NCBI RefSeq assembly: GCF_004343305.1 | Contig: NZ_SMAF01000002.1 | Span: forward strand, 204,137-268,136 | Source of the DNA: Pseudofulvimonas gallinarii | GTDB taxonomy: Bacteria > Pseudomonadota > Gammaproteobacteria > Xanthomonadales > UBA2363 | DNA: 64,000 bases | Reading direction: 5' to 3' | Shown here: positions 33,211 to 45,623 of the stretch, piece by piece | How positions within the stretch are numbered: position 1 is the stretch's first letter | Layout: the number at the start of each line of letters is the position of its first letter | The notes under the pieces: generated by a model | Databases searched by the model: none | What the model saw: the letters and a program-made list of their open reading frames with translations, nothing else | What the model was told of the DNA's origin: nothing | Translations under genes and position numbers: made by a program

Positions 33211-33503
33211 TCGTCGTCGTTGCCGTTGCCGTGGCCATTGCCGTGGTCATGGCTGCCACCCGGCGCCGGGGCGACCTGCGGACCATGTTCGGTCATGCGC
33301 ACGTTGCGCGCGGGAACCACGGTGGAGATGGCGTGCTTGTAGACCATCTGGTTGACCTGGTTGCGCAGGAGAACCACGAACTGGTCGAACGACTCGATCG
33401 TGCCCTGCAACTTGATGCCATTGACCAGGTAAACCGAAACCGGCACGCGCTCTTTGCGCAGTGCGTTCAGAAAAGGATCCTGCAGTGACTGGCCCTTCGA
33501 CAT
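33207..33503 (-). CDS. hfq: RNA chaperone Hfq
   Basis: An Sm-like hexameric RNA chaperone of 98 residues that pairs small RNAs with mRNAs. The start ATG follows AAGGAG closely. The Sm core is complete: [21 protein letters not shown], then [18 protein letters not shown], and [10 protein letters not shown] (the Sm2 motif). The tail is short and His/Gly/Asp-rich ([15 protein letters not shown]), unlike the longer enterobacterial tail. Gene order miaA-hfq-hflX-hflK-hflC matches other gammaproteobacteria. Confidence 0.98.
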   Translation of the reverse strand: MSKGQSLQDPFLNALRKERVPVSVYLVNGIKLQGTIESFDQFVVLLRNQVNQMVYKHAISTVVPARNVRMTEHGPQVAPAPGGSHDHGNGHGNGNDDD

Positions 33504-33604
33504 GGTGCTTCTCCTTATGCGTGCAACCTGTTGTATTTTCTGCCTGATACGGGCCGCGAACTGACCACGACCTAAGGGGCGCACCGGCTTTTTCAAGTCG
33601 CCCG

Positions 33605-33610
33605 AGTATA
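33605..33610 (-). promoter_or_regulatory. Possible -10 element for hfq
   Basis: On the minus strand TATACT occurs about 100 bases upstream of the hfq start codon in the 293-base miaA-hfq gap. No clear -35 hexamer lies 16-18 bases before it, so the assignment is weak. Confidence 0.3.
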
Positions 33611-33796
33611 GGTGATCCGATCCGGCCTTGCCCCTGCCGTTGGTTGGCCCGGCGCGCGGGCGCCCGGATCTGTGTCGCAAGTCGTTGTTCGACAAGGAAA
33701 TCGCGTCGAGGCCGCCACGCAGGAGAGCGGGTCGACGGCCCGGCAATTCTTATAGTTCAGTGACTTACGGAAACTTTCACTCGGATTGGCATCCGT

Positions 33797-34759
33797 TCAT
33801 TCAGACCGGTCGCCGAGGAAGGCTTCGACATAGCGGACCGCCGCCGGCAAGGGGTCGGCGGCCAGTGGATCCAGGGCGAAGGCGTCGCGTTCGCCGCGGA
33901 ACCAGGTGAGCTGGCGCTTGGCCAGCTGGCGCGTCGCCTCGATGGCCTGCTGGCGGAAGCCGTCGGTATCGGTCTGGCCGTCCAGATGCGACCAGGCCTG
34001 GCGGTAACCGACGGCCCGCAGCGCCGGCAGGTCGGGACGGCCAGCCAGGCGCGGATCGGCGCGCAGGCGCCTCACCTCGTCGAGGAAGCCGGCCGCCAGC
34101 ATGATGTCGAACCGCCGGGCGATGCGGCGATGCAATTGCGCGCGGTCCGCCGGCAGCAGCACCAGCTTGAGCAGGCGCCACGGCGGCCGCTGCGACGACT
34201 GCGCCTGCAGCACGCTGAGCGGCTGGCCGGTGCTGAGGCAGACCTCGAGCGCGCGCTGGATGCGTTGCGGATCGGTGGGCCGGATGCGCGTGGCGGCGAC
34301 GGGATCCAGCCTTGCCAGTTCGGCGTGAAGTGCCGGCCAGCCTTCGCGGCCCCCGCGTGCCGACAGCGCCTGGCGCAGGGCCGGCTGGGCGACCGGCAGT
34401 TCGGCCAGGCCGCGTGTCAGGGCGCGGAAGTACAGGCCGGTGCCGCCGACCAGCAGCGGCACCTTGCCGGCGGCATGGATGCGCGCCATGGCGGCCAGTG
34501 CTTCGGTGCGGAAATCACCGGCCGAGAACGGCTGGTCGGGCTCACGGATGTCGACCAGCTCGTGCGGATGCACCGCAAGCGTGCCGGCATCCGGCTTCGC
34601 CGACCCGATGTCCAGGCCGCGATAGACCAGCGCCGAATCGGCACTGACCAGGCCGAGCGGGAACCGCCCAGCCAGTGCGATGGCCAGGTCGGTCTTGCCG
34701 CTGGCCGTCGGCCCCATCAGCGCGATCGCCGGGGGCCGGTTGTCGATGCCGCCTGTCAT
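33797..34759 (-). CDS. miaA: tRNA dimethylallyltransferase
   Basis: Transfers a dimethylallyl group to A37 of tRNAs that read codons starting with U. The 320 residues begin [10 protein letters not shown] and reach the P-loop at [15 protein letters not shown], followed by [45 protein letters not shown] and, near the end, [10 protein letters not shown]. The start is set by the P-loop position; reading further upstream would run into the S46 peptidase gene. It stops 294 bases before hfq. Confidence 0.97.
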   Translation of the reverse strand: MTGGIDNRPPAIALMGPTASGKTDLAIALAGRFPLGLVSADSALVYRGLDIGSAKPDAGTLAVHPHELVDIREPDQPFSAGDFRTEALAAMARIHAAGKVPLLVGGTGLYFRALTRGLAELPVAQPALRQALSARGGREGWPALHAELARLDPVAATRIRPTDPQRIQRALEVCLSTGQPLSVLQAQSSQRPPWRLLKLVLLPADRAQLHRRIARRFDIMLAAGFLDEVRRLRADPRLAGRPDLPALRAVGYRQAWSHLDGQTDTDGFRQQAIEATRQLAKRQLTWFRGERDAFALDPLAADPLPAAVRYVEAFLGDRSE

Positions 34760-34782
34760 GGCCGCGGGGCGCGGCGGCAGGC

Positions 34783-36948
34783 TCAGCGTCGCGCCGCGGA
34801 CAGGCCCATTTCGCGCAGCAGGTGGTGGGCGCCATCGACGACGTCCATCACCCACAGCATGTAGCGCACGTCGACATGGATCGAACGGGTGATGGCCGGC
34901 TCGAACAGCCAGCTGGCGCTGACCGATTCGATGTTGCCGTCGAAGGCCAGGCCGATCAGTTCGCCCTTGCCGTTGAGCGTCGGCGAACCGGAGTTGCCGC
35001 CGGTGATGTCGAGATCGGCGAGGAAGTTGACCGGTACCGAACCCAGCGCCGGATCGGCATAGCTGCCGTGGCGCCTGGCGGCGATCTCGTCCAGCTGCCG
35101 CTGCGTGGCGTCGAAGGGATCCTCGCCGGTGTGCTTGGCGGCCAGGCCTTCCAGCGTCGTGAACGGCAGGTACTGCATGCCGTCGCGCGGCGAATAGCCG
35201 GTGACGGTGCCGTAGCTGACGCGCAGCGAGTTGTTGGCATCCGGGTAGATCGGACGGTTGCGGCTTCGGTTGTAGTCGATCATCGCCTGCATGTACTGCG
35301 GGCGGTACAGGAAGGCGTTGCCGCTGGCCTGCTTGTCCTGTTCCTCGGCACGCAGCCAGGCCGGCATCAGCGCATCGACGAAACGCAGCAGGGCGTCGTC
35401 GCTGGCCTTGATGGCGTCGAGATCGGCGGCGAACCACTCAAGGCGCCTGGCCGGATCGGTGAGGCTGGAGCCCGCATACAGCGCGGTGAGCCGGGCGCTG
35501 ATCGCTTCGGCGGTGCTGGCGCCATCGAGCCAGGCGTCCAGCTCGGCGATGCGCTGGTCGGCAGGCAGGCGTGCGTAGCGCACCAGCAGCTCGGTGCCCA
35601 GCTTCACCTCGACGGCCGGGTCGAAGCGGCGGTCGATCGTGCGCAGGAATCCTTCCAGGCGTGCCTCGTCGCGCTGCTGGAAGCCGTATTCGCGTTCGGC
35701 ATCCGGCTTGCCGCGTTCCATCGCCAGGCGCTCGATGCTGTAGCCGGCGCGCAGCATCGCCAGGCCACTGAACTGGCGGAACAGCAGGTCGCGCTCGCGC
35801 GTGCCACGCGCCTTCGCCAGCTCTTCGCGGAGGCGGGCGACACCGGCCTTCAGGCGTTCGCCGTCGCGGTTGCGGTCGAGCCAGCGCTCCAGCTCCTCTT
35901 CGCCCCGGGCCTTCACGGCGACGGCATCGGCGCGGCGAAGGCCTTCGATCTGGCCGCCGAAGTTCTTCAGTGTGTTGTTCCACGAGGCGATGTTGCCGGC
36001 GTACTTCAGGCGCGCCTCGGCATCCGGATGGCCTTCGACGATATCGACGTAACGCTGGTACAGCTCGATGGTGGTCGGGTACTGCCACTCGATGGCGTCG
36101 CGCACTTCCTCCGACAGGCGGTAGCGGTTGGTGCGACCGGGATAACCGGTGACCATCACGAAGTCGCCGGCGGAGACGCCCTCCGGCTGCACCTTCAGGT
36201 GGTGGCGTGGCTTGTAGGGCACGTTGTCTTCGGAATAGGCGGCCGGCTTGCCGTCCGGGCCGACGTAGGCGCGCAGGAAGCTGAAGTCGCCGGTATGGCG
36301 CGGCCACATCCAGTTGTCGATGTCGCCGCCGAACTTGCCGATGGCGCTGGCCGGGGCATAGACCAGGCGCACGTCGCGCACTTCCAGCTGGCGAACGAGC
36401 TGGAAGGACAGGCCTTGATGGAAGACGTACACGTCGCAGCGGTAGCCCGGCGTCGCCTCGCATTCGGCGACGACGGCCTTGCTGGCGCGGTCGATGGCCT
36501 GGTGGCGCGCGGTACCGGTGACGCTGTCGTCCAGGCCTTCGGTGATGCGCGCGGTCACGTCCTCGATGGATTCGGTGACGAAGATGCGCATCGTCGGCTC
36601 AGCCGGCAGCTCGTCCTTGTGGGTCGCGGCCAGGAAGCCGTCGGCGAGCAGGTTGCGCTCCGGCGTCGAGTTGTACTGGATGGCGCCATAGGCGCAGTGA
36701 TGGTTGGTGACCACCAGGCCATCCGGCGACACGAACGACGCCGTGCAGAAACCGAAGCCGACGATGGCACCGAGCGGGTATTCGGTCAGGCGCGCCAGGT
36801 CTTCCGGTTCCAGGTCGAGGCCGCGGGCCTTGAGCTGGACTTCCAGGTCCGGCAGTTGCGCCGGCTGCCACATGCCTTCGTCGGCGTGGCCGTGCATGGC
36901 GGGCAATACGAGGGACAGGCTCAGCAGTAAACCGGGCAGGACGCGCAT
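34783..36948 (-). CDS. S46 family dipeptidyl-peptidase (DPP7/DPP11 type)
   Basis: A periplasmic serine exopeptidase that releases dipeptides from N-termini. It has 721 residues with a signal peptide ([20 protein letters not shown]). The chymotrypsin-like fold shows the catalytic histidine region [20 protein letters not shown] at about residues 65-84 and the serine in [18 protein letters not shown] near residue 653. The following FDGN, where DPP11 enzymes have Arg after FD, suggests the Gly-type (DPP7-like) specificity for hydrophobic P1 residues; this is inferred from remembered family differences. The upstream GNAT gene ends 76 bases away. Confidence 0.9.
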   Translation of the reverse strand: MRVLPGLLLSLSLVLPAMHGHADEGMWQPAQLPDLEVQLKARGLDLEPEDLARLTEYPLGAIVGFGFCTASFVSPDGLVVTNHHCAYGAIQYNSTPERNLLADGFLAATHKDELPAEPTMRIFVTESIEDVTARITEGLDDSVTGTARHQAIDRASKAVVAECEATPGYRCDVYVFHQGLSFQLVRQLEVRDVRLVYAPASAIGKFGGDIDNWMWPRHTGDFSFLRAYVGPDGKPAAYSEDNVPYKPRHHLKVQPEGVSAGDFVMVTGYPGRTNRYRLSEEVRDAIEWQYPTTIELYQRYVDIVEGHPDAEARLKYAGNIASWNNTLKNFGGQIEGLRRADAVAVKARGEEELERWLDRNRDGERLKAGVARLREELAKARGTRERDLLFRQFSGLAMLRAGYSIERLAMERGKPDAEREYGFQQRDEARLEGFLRTIDRRFDPAVEVKLGTELLVRYARLPADQRIAELDAWLDGASTAEAISARLTALYAGSSLTDPARRLEWFAADLDAIKASDDALLRFVDALMPAWLRAEEQDKQASGNAFLYRPQYMQAMIDYNRSRNRPIYPDANNSLRVSYGTVTGYSPRDGMQYLPFTTLEGLAAKHTGEDPFDATQRQLDEIAARRHGSYADPALGSVPVNFLADLDITGGNSGSPTLNGKGELIGLAFDGNIESVSASWLFEPAITRSIHVDVRYMLWVMDVVDGAHHLLREMGLSAARR

Positions 36949-37024
36949 GGGTTGTTTCCGGAAAGTCGGGAGGTGGGCAGGATAGAAGTAGGGGAAACCG
37001 GGGGCAAACCCGCCGCGTGCGCGA

Positions 37025-37579
37025 TCACGCCGGGACGAGCGGTTTTTCCAGCACGATGAAGTAGAGGTCGTCGCGCCGGGGCAGGCCGAAGCGCGGCTCG
37101 CCATAGGGAAACGGATGCGTATCTTCGCAGCGCTGGAAACCGCGGCGCTGGTACCAGGCGATCAGGCTGTCGCGCAGCCAGATCACTTTCATGCGCAGGC
37201 GGCGGCTGTGGAAGGATTCGACGACGCGGCGCTCGGCTTCAATGAGCAGGCGGTCGCCGATGCCGTGGCCCTGCAGCCCCGGATCGACAGCGAAGAGGCC
37301 GAACCAGGCGTCATCGCCCTCGCGACTGACATGGCAGCAGCCGACCAGCGCGGCTTCGACGTCGTCGCGCTCGGCCAGGACGATGCCCTGCCCTTCACCG
37401 ATGAGTTCAAGCACGCCTTCGCGGTCGATGCGCTGGCCGTCGAGGAAATCCGCTTCGGTCGTCCAGCCGGCACGGCTGGCGTCGCCACGGTAGGCGGACT
37501 GCGCCAGCGCGACGATGGCATCGGCATCGCCGGCCGTCGCCCAGCGGTAGCGCAGCGGAATGCGGGAGGGGTCGGTCAT
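37025..37579 (-). CDS. GNAT family N-acetyltransferase
   Basis: 184 residues with the acetyl-CoA motif A (GLFAVDPGLQGHGIGDRLL) in the centre and the WYQRRGFQRCE motif B region. The substrate is unknown. It follows sufS by 19 bases, so it may be transcribed at the end of the suf operon. Confidence 0.88.
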   Translation of the reverse strand: MTDPSRIPLRYRWATAGDADAIVALAQSAYRGDASRAGWTTEADFLDGQRIDREGVLELIGEGQGIVLAERDDVEAALVGCCHVSREGDDAWFGLFAVDPGLQGHGIGDRLLIEAERRVVESFHSRRLRMKVIWLRDSLIAWYQRRGFQRCEDTHPFPYGEPRFGLPRRDDLYFIVLEKPLVPA

Positions 37580-37598
37580 GACACCGCGATTGTGCCGC

Positions 37599-38858
37599 TC
37601 AGGCCAGCAGCGTGCGCGCTCGCTCCAGCGCGTTGACCAGCTGGTCCACCTCGCCTTCCTGGTTGTAGAACGCCAGCGAGGCGCGGCAGGTGGCGGACAC
37701 GCCGAAACGCTTCATCAGCGGATGCGCGCAATGATGGCCGGAACGAACGGCCACGCCTTCCAGGTCGATCAGCGTGGCGAGGTCCTGTGCCTGCACGCCT
37801 TCGACCAGGAACGAGAACACCGGTACGCGCTCGCGCGCGCCGGCGCCGACCAGGCGCAGGCTCGGCATCGCCTGCAGGCGGGACAGCGCGTAGTCGGCCA
37901 GGGCCTGTTCGCGGGCGGCGATCGCCTCCATGCCCAGCGCTTCGATGTAATCGACCGCGGCACCCAGCCCGATCACGCCGGCGATGTTCGGCGTGCCGGC
38001 TTCGAAGCGATGCGGCGGATCGGCGAAGGTCGTGCCGGCGAAATCCACTTCGCGGATCATCTCGCCGCCGGACAGGAACGGCGGCATCGCCGCCAGCAGC
38101 GCATGGCGCGCCCACAGCACGCCGGTGCCGGTCGGCCCGAACATCTTGTGGCCGGTAAAGGCGTAGAAATCGCAGCCGATGGCCTGCACGTCGATGCGCA
38201 GGTGCGGCGCCGCCTGCGAGCCGTCGATCAGCGTGGTGATGCCGCGCTCGCGCGCCAGCCGGCACAGCTCGACGACCGGATTGATGGTGCCGAGCGCGTT
38301 CGAGACATGCGTGAAGGCGAACAGCTTCACCTCGGGCGTCAGCAGCGCCGGCAGCGCGTCCAGATCCAGCTCGCCGCTGTCCAGCACCGGCAGCACCTTC
38401 AGCGTCGCGCCGCTGCGCTCGCAGAGCAGCTGCCACGGCACGATGTTGGCGTGGTGCTCCATGCCGGTGACGAGGATGGCGTCGCCGGCCTGGATGTTGG
38501 CGCCGCCCCAGCTGTAGGCGACCAGGTTGATGGCCTCGGTGCTGCCCCGTGTGAAGATGATTTCATTGCGCGACGGCGCGTTGACGAACGCGGCCAGCCG
38601 GTCGCGCACGCCCTCGTAGGCTTCGGTCGCCTCGGTGCCGAGCGTGTGCACGGCGCGCGAGACATTGGCGTTGTACTGGCGGTAGTAGCGCTCCATCGCC
38701 GCCAGCACGGCCTCGGGCCGCTGCCCGGTGTTGGCGTTGTCCAGGTACACCAGCGGCTTGCCGTGCACCTGCCGGCGCAGCGCCGGGAAGTCGTCGCGCA
38801 GGGTCTGCCAATCGCGCGAGGCGGCCGGCAGCCCGGGCCGTTCCGCCGTGGCGATCAC
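37599..38858 (-). CDS. sufS: Cysteine desulfurase SufS
   Basis: A PLP enzyme that takes sulfur from cysteine to feed the Suf scaffold. It has 419 residues. The GTG start at 38858 overlaps the sufD stop (GTGA). The PLP lysine is in AFTGHKMFGPTGTG near residue 237 and the catalytic cysteine in RSGHHCAHPLM at about residue 377. EHHANIVPW and STEAINLVAYSW are standard group II motifs. No sufE lies next to it. Confidence 0.97.
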   Translation of the reverse strand: MIATAERPGLPAASRDWQTLRDDFPALRRQVHGKPLVYLDNANTGQRPEAVLAAMERYYRQYNANVSRAVHTLGTEATEAYEGVRDRLAAFVNAPSRNEIIFTRGSTEAINLVAYSWGGANIQAGDAILVTGMEHHANIVPWQLLCERSGATLKVLPVLDSGELDLDALPALLTPEVKLFAFTHVSNALGTINPVVELCRLARERGITTLIDGSQAAPHLRIDVQAIGCDFYAFTGHKMFGPTGTGVLWARHALLAAMPPFLSGGEMIREVDFAGTTFADPPHRFEAGTPNIAGVIGLGAAVDYIEALGMEAIAAREQALADYALSRLQAMPSLRLVGAGARERVPVFSFLVEGVQAQDLATLIDLEGVAVRSGHHCAHPLMKRFGVSATCRASLAFYNQEGEVDQLVNALERARTLLA

Positions 38859-40084
38859 GCGACCTCCAGCCACTGCGCCAGGCGCAGGGCGGCTGGCGAA
38901 TCCTGTCGCTCGCCGAAGGCTTCGGCGGCAAACGCGCGCGTCAGCATCGAACGCGCCTGGTCCAGCCCGATGCCGCGGCTGCGCAGGTAGAAAAGGGCCT
39001 GCGCATCCAGCTGGCCGACGGTGGCGCCATGCGCGCACTTCACGTCGTCGGCATAGATCTCGAGGACCGGCTTCGCATCCACTTCCGCCTGCACCGAACC
39101 GAGCAGGCTCTTGCAGCCCAGCTGCGCGTCGGTGCCGTCGGCCCCTTTCGCGACATTGATGTGGCCGTTGAAAACGGCGCGCGAGCGTTCGTTGGCGATC
39201 GCGCGCCAGGTCGTGTTGCTGGAGGCGTTCGGGCTGTCGTGGCGCAGGTCGAACTGCAGGTCGGCGACGCGGCGGCCTTCGAGCATGAACACGCCACCGA
39301 CATCGGACTGCACGTTTTCGCCCGCGAGCACGACGGTGAGGTCATGGCGCGAAGGCGACGCGCCGGCGTCGAGGACATGCAGCGTCAGCCGCGCGTCGGC
39401 TTCCAGTTCGATGCGCGTGCGCGCGATGCTGGCCATGTCACCGGCAGCGCGTGTCCACGCCAGCTCCAGGTGCGCGCCACGGGCGACGCGGATGTCGCTG
39501 ACGATGGTCGCCAGCCCGCTGCCGGACAGGGCTTCCTGGTCCAGGTGCAGGCGCAGGTTCGCGCCTTCGCCGAGCTGGATGCGGTGGGCGAGGTGCCAGT
39601 GCGTCGATGCCGCCTGTCCGGCGCCACGGATATGGATGCGGAACCAGTCGTCGTCGACGTAACCGGCCGGCACGTCGATCAGCGCGCCATCGCTGGCAAA
39701 CGCGGCGTTGGCATGGTCGAAGACGTCGCCACCTTCAGCCGCCGGGGTGGCCGGTGCCAGCGCCTGTCCGGCCTGGCCGGACGCCAGCGCATCGGCGAGG
39801 CGACGCATGAAGGGCGGCGCATTGCCGACCGCGCCCTGCCCTGCCACGAAGACCATTGCGGCATCGTCCACGGCGGCCGGCACCGCTGCCTGCACGACCT
39901 GCGGCGCCTGCTGCGCCAGTTCGTGCAGGCTGGTGTACTTCCAGGCCTCGTCCTTCCGCTGCGGCCAGCGCGCGGATACCAGGGCGTCGAGCGCGCGCTG
40001 CCGGCGTTCGATGAACCATGCCGGCCAGCCTGCCGAGGGTGGCGGCAACTGCGCCGCCAGGGTCTGTTGCAGCACGGTGTCCAT
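38855..40084 (-). CDS. sufD: Fe-S assembly protein SufD
   Basis: A 409-residue partner of SufB in the SufBC2D scaffold. RKDEAWKYTSL near residue 45, the central beta-helix and the C-terminal block KCAHGATVGQLDAQALFYLR, SRGIGLDQARSML are typical. It follows sufC by 2 bases. Confidence 0.97.
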   Translation of the reverse strand: MDTVLQQTLAAQLPPPSAGWPAWFIERRQRALDALVSARWPQRKDEAWKYTSLHELAQQAPQVVQAAVPAAVDDAAMVFVAGQGAVGNAPPFMRRLADALASGQAGQALAPATPAAEGGDVFDHANAAFASDGALIDVPAGYVDDDWFRIHIRGAGQAASTHWHLAHRIQLGEGANLRLHLDQEALSGSGLATIVSDIRVARGAHLELAWTRAAGDMASIARTRIELEADARLTLHVLDAGASPSRHDLTVVLAGENVQSDVGGVFMLEGRRVADLQFDLRHDSPNASSNTTWRAIANERSRAVFNGHINVAKGADGTDAQLGCKSLLGSVQAEVDAKPVLEIYADDVKCAHGATVGQLDAQALFYLRSRGIGLDQARSMLTRAFAAEAFGERQDSPAALRLAQWLEVA

Positions 40085-40086
40085 GC

Positions 40087-40851
<765 letters not shown>

Positions 40852-40857
40852 GTCGGG

Positions 40858-41195
40858 TCAGTCCAGGTAGGGCTTGAGGTCGGCCGGGATCGGCATCGGC
40901 TTGATGGCGGAGACATTGGCGCCACCGGTGTTGCCGACCGGCACCCAGATCAGGCTCTTGGTGAGCGCCGCGGGAATGCGCAGCAGCTGGCCGGCCAGCT
41001 CGCGCGGGTCGCGACGGCGCCAGCCGATGCGCAGCATGTGCAGGTGCGCGCGTGTATGCGCGCGGGTGTTGCGCTGGCCGAGGATGTGCGCGCGCTCCAG
41101 ATGACTGAAGGCGGCGTCGAGATCGCCTGCGGCTTCGGCGCGGCGGGCCTGCGCCATTTCGTTGTCGTAGGCGGCGCGCTGGTGGGGACGAAGCT

Positions 41196-41199
<4 letters not shown>
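40858..41199 (-). CDS. DUF3703 family protein inside the suf operon
   Basis: 113 residues, helical, with [20 protein letters not shown] and [20 protein letters not shown], the conserved core of DUF3703. It has no membrane segment and no Cys cluster. Its ATG overlaps the sufB stop by 4 bases and sufC follows 6 bases later, so it is translated between two core Suf components. The function is unknown; an accessory role in Fe-S assembly is an inference from position only. Confidence 0.8.
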
Positions 41200-42641
<1,442 letters not shown>

Positions 42642-42679
42642 GTCGTGGATTCTCAAGCTGGCGTTGGCTGGCTCGGGGT

Positions 42680-43153
42680 TCAGCCCAGGCGGATGTCGAT
42701 GCGTCCGCCATTGGCCGTGCGCAGCGCAGGTGCGGGTGGAGGTGCCGGCGGCAGGCCGCCGAGCATGTCGGCCAGCGTCATGTCGGCGAGCACGCGTTCG
42801 ATGGCGCGCGAGATGTGCTGCCAGGACACGCGGGCGGTGCAGTGCGATTCATGGCTGCATTCGCCAGCCGACGCACTGCAACGCGTCATGCCGATCGGGC
42901 CGTCGATGGCCTCGACGATCTGCGCCACGCTGATCTCCTGTGCCGGACGCGCCAGGCGGTAGCCGCCGGCGACGCCACGCTGCGACTGCACCAGCGCCGC
43001 CGAACCCAGCAGCTTCAGGACCTTGCTGACGGTCGGCAGCTCCAGTCGTGTCGCTTCCGCCAGCTCGGTGGCGGCCCGCAGCGCATCCGGCTTGCGCGCC
43101 ATTTCGGCCAGCAGGATGGTCGCGTAATCGGTGAGTTTGCTGACGCGAAGCAT
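42680..43153 (-). CDS. Rrf2 family regulator of the suf operon (IscR/SufR-like)
   Basis: A 157-residue Fe-S-sensing repressor or activator. The winged-helix N-terminus is [20 protein letters not shown]. The recognition helix lies in [20 protein letters not shown] and the wing in [11 protein letters not shown]. Three cysteines (92, 99, 105) in [15 protein letters not shown] are suitable cluster ligands. It lies at the head of the suf operon and its upstream region has a TACAAT stretch usable as a -10. A Pro/Arg-rich C-terminal tail is extra. Confidence 0.92.
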   Translation of the reverse strand: MLRVSKLTDYATILLAEMARKPDALRAATELAEATRLELPTVSKVLKLLGSAALVQSQRGVAGGYRLARPAQEISVAQIVEAIDGPIGMTRCSASAGECSHESHCTARVSWQHISRAIERVLADMTLADMLGGLPPAPPPAPALRTANGGRIDIRLG

Positions 43154-43330
43154 CGCGGCACTCCAAATGGGACCAGAATTGTACTGATTAGGCCGGCACC
43201 CCGCCAAGCCATGCAGGCACGGGCTTTGCCGGCTCCGTTCAGCGCCAGGCCAGCCGTTGCACGGCTTCATGGCCGCAGCAACACACAACACGACGTCCCT
43301 CAACCCCTCCCAGACGAAGGAGTCCTGCCC

Positions 43331-43537
43331 ATGTCCTCGAACACCTTTATCGGAATCGCCCTGCTGGTCGGCGGCGCCATCGCCCTGTATTTCGGCCTGA
43401 CCGCCACTGACAGCCTGAGTGAACGCGTTGTCGAAGGCGTCACCGGCCGCTACACCGACGGCACCATGTGGTATCTGATCGGCGGCGGCGTCGCCGCCGT
43501 CGGCGGCCTCGCCCTGCTGTTCATGGGCAAGCGCTGA
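43331..43537 (+). CDS. DUF3185 small membrane protein
   Basis: 68 residues with two hydrophobic helices (FIGIALLVGGAIALYFGLTA and YLIGGGVAAVGGLALLFMG) flanking TDSLSERVVEGVTGRYTDGT, the pattern of the DUF3185 family. AAGGAG precedes the ATG at good spacing. It is divergent from the suf regulator. The function is unknown. Confidence 0.85.
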   Translation: MSSNTFIGIALLVGGAIALYFGLTATDSLSERVVEGVTGRYTDGTMWYLIGGGVAAVGGLALLFMGKR

Positions 43538-43597
43538 CGCGCACACCCTGCGTCGTGCAGCGCACGTGTCGAATTCATGCCGCAGGATTCTGCCCCT

Positions 43598-43645
43598 GTA
43601 GGCGGGTAGCTTGCTGCCCGCTGCGGCCGCAAGGCCGCTGGCAAG
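43598..43645. repeat. REP-like palindromic repeat, copy 2
   Basis: GTAGGCGGGTAGCTTGCTGC CCGC is followed by a perfect second hairpin, GCGGCC-GCAA-GGCCGC, then TGGCAAGC. It matches 33-72. The GTAG head and imperfect palindrome are the layout of REP sequences mobilised by RAYT transposases; none is in the window. Confidence 0.6.
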
Positions 43646-43853
43646 CTCGCCGCACACCAGTATCGCTCGAGACCAACAACTGCGACATGACATCAGGTTT
43701 TTTTAGGGCCGATTAGGTGTCGTGAATGGTGGGGCAACTCAAGGGAGCACTTGACGCTAATACACAGTATTTACGTACACAAGATCATTTCAGGTTGATT
43801 CATGTGGAGAAGTGGGCTACGGTCGAACCACGCTCCTGCATGGAGTCATCGTC

Positions 43854-45623
43854 ATGAGCCGCCTCTTCTCGAAATTGCTGGCCGCATCGCTCACCATCTC
43901 CGTATTCGCCCCCCCCTTGCTCGCTCAGGCGTTGCCGCCTGAGCGTTTGGTCGTGCGCAAGGACGGTGAGGGCAACGTGCTCGATCCACGTATTGCAACC
44001 GAATTGCTCGAAGAGTTTGCTGGTCTGTCATCGCCACAACGGCTGATCATCCAAGTTTACACCGGGCCCGGCTACGATCCCTATGCCATGGGCGTAGACG
44101 ACGAGTTGGCGGAGCAGATCGGCACCCGTCATGCCGAAACCTTCCACCAGCTACGCGAACGGGTTCCCGAGGAACTTGCAAACAATTCGCTAACGATCAT
44201 CAAGGAGCTCTTACCCCTTCCGTTGGCAATTGTGGAAGCTGACGCCCAAGGGTTGACTTGGCTCCTCGCTGATGCAGGCATTCAAGTTCTCTATCAAGAA
44301 GTTTCCATGCGAGCCTTTTTGCAGGAGACCCTGCCGCAGATACAAGCCGGGACCGCACACAGTGGCGGCGCGACTGGCTCGGGGCACACTGTCGCCATAC
44401 TCGACAGCGGCGTACAACGAAGCCACCCGATGTTCAGCGGAAAAATCGTCGGAGAAGCCTGCTTTTCAACCAATAAGTTCAGCTACGCCGGCTGCCCGGC
44501 CGGACACAGCTGGGGATCGGTCAGTGCCGGATCTGGCGAAACGTGCACCGGCTCAGCCGCCTGCGACCACGGGACCCATGTGGCGGGCATTGCGATCGGC
44601 TCGCAGCAGACCGTTCCGCCATCTGGGCCGGTTCTTAAAGGCGTTGCCTATGCCGGTAACCTGATGACGGTAAGAACCGGGTCCTTGTCCGACAACTGTG
44701 GCTGGGATCCAGGGCCATGCTTGGGGTTTGACATAAGCGACACAGAAGCTGCGCTGGAGCACGTCTACTCAATGCGATCCACGCTGGACATTGCTGCTGT
44801 AAACATGAGTTATGGATGGTTTGCCTGGTTCCCAGGTTATTGTGATGTCGCATATACCGACTTGGCGCAGCTGGTAGACCTTCTCACCGGCGCGGGGGTC
44901 GCGGTTGTAGCGGCTTCCGGGAATTCAGCAATGGACGGACTTGCCAACATAATCGCCGCACCCGCATGCATCGAGAACACTCTGGCGGTTGGCGCAACCG
45001 ACAAAAGTAATAATCATGCGAACTACAGTAATGCGAGCAGCGCACTTGATATACTTGCGCCCGGCGGAATGGGCAACGCAAGCTTTCTTTGCACTGGCAC
45101 TCATCAATGTGTCCTGTCTGCCATTCCAGGATCCAGTTATGGTTATTCCTTCGGCACCTCAATGGCCGCACCGCACGTTGCCGGCGCATTTGCTGGACTC
45201 CGCAACCTTTGGCCGAAGACCAGCGTACCTGTGCATGTTATCGTCGATCACTTGAAGGATACCGGCTTGCCCATCAGCTTCACCCAAGGCGCAACCTCTT
45301 ACACGATCCCACTCATCCAGCTTGGCGACGCGGTGGCAAAACCTACCTCACCCACTACTGCCACAGTCGAACGGATGCTTTGCTATGGGTCCAACTGGGT
45401 GTACTGGTCAGGCAGTAGCGGGCCATTCAGCCACTATGAACTCCAAGGATCGTATTCATCGATCTACTCTTCCCCCTTCTCGCTGTACTCGGGAACCGCT
45501 GCATTTGCCCATATCGACGTAACCGGAACCACATGGGTGCGGGTGCGCGCATGCAACGGCCCAAGCTGCAGCAGCTGGACGAATGGCGATATATCCGCAA
45601 CGTATACTCCATGGTGCATCTGA
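43854..45623 (+). CDS. Secreted subtilisin-like serine protease (S8)
   Basis: A 589-residue exported protease. The ATG at 43854 has GGAG upstream and starts a signal peptide (MSRLFSKLLAASLTISVFAP...LAQA). A propeptide of about 130 residues precedes the S8 domain. The triad is Asp184 (AILDSGVQRSHP), His239 (CDHGTHVAGIAIG) and Ser436 (SFGTSMAAPHVAGAF), with the oxyanion Asn in AASGNSAMDG. The C-terminal 90 residues form a small beta domain (VYWSGSSGPFSHYELQGSYS). Codons are markedly richer in A/T than in neighbouring genes. Its stop overlaps the next start (TGATG), so the two are coupled. Confidence 0.93.
   Translation: MSRLFSKLLAASLTISVFAPPLLAQALPPERLVVRKDGEGNVLDPRIATELLEEFAGLSSPQRLIIQVYTGPGYDPYAMGVDDELAEQIGTRHAETFHQLRERVPEELANNSLTIIKELLPLPLAIVEADAQGLTWLLADAGIQVLYQEVSMRAFLQETLPQIQAGTAHSGGATGSGHTVAILDSGVQRSHPMFSGKIVGEACFSTNKFSYAGCPAGHSWGSVSAGSGETCTGSAACDHGTHVAGIAIGSQQTVPPSGPVLKGVAYAGNLMTVRTGSLSDNCGWDPGPCLGFDISDTEAALEHVYSMRSTLDIAAVNMSYGWFAWFPGYCDVAYTDLAQLVDLLTGAGVAVVAASGNSAMDGLANIIAAPACIENTLAVGATDKSNNHANYSNASSALDILAPGGMGNASFLCTGTHQCVLSAIPGSSYGYSFGTSMAAPHVAGAFAGLRNLWPKTSVPVHVIVDHLKDTGLPISFTQGATSYTIPLIQLGDAVAKPTSPTTATVERMLCYGSNWVYWSGSSGPFSHYELQGSYSSIYSSPFSLYSGTAAFAHIDVTGTTWVRVRACNGPSCSSWTNGDISATYTPWCI

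Noticed and set aside
33504-33746. N-terminal extension of Hfq
   Set aside because: The upstream frame has no Hfq similarity and the ATG at 33503 has a good AAGGAG.
45533-45622. Upstream start for the first spondin-like gene inside the protease gene
   Set aside because: The extension overlaps 90 bases of protease coding sequence and precedes the signal peptide; the TGATG start is better.
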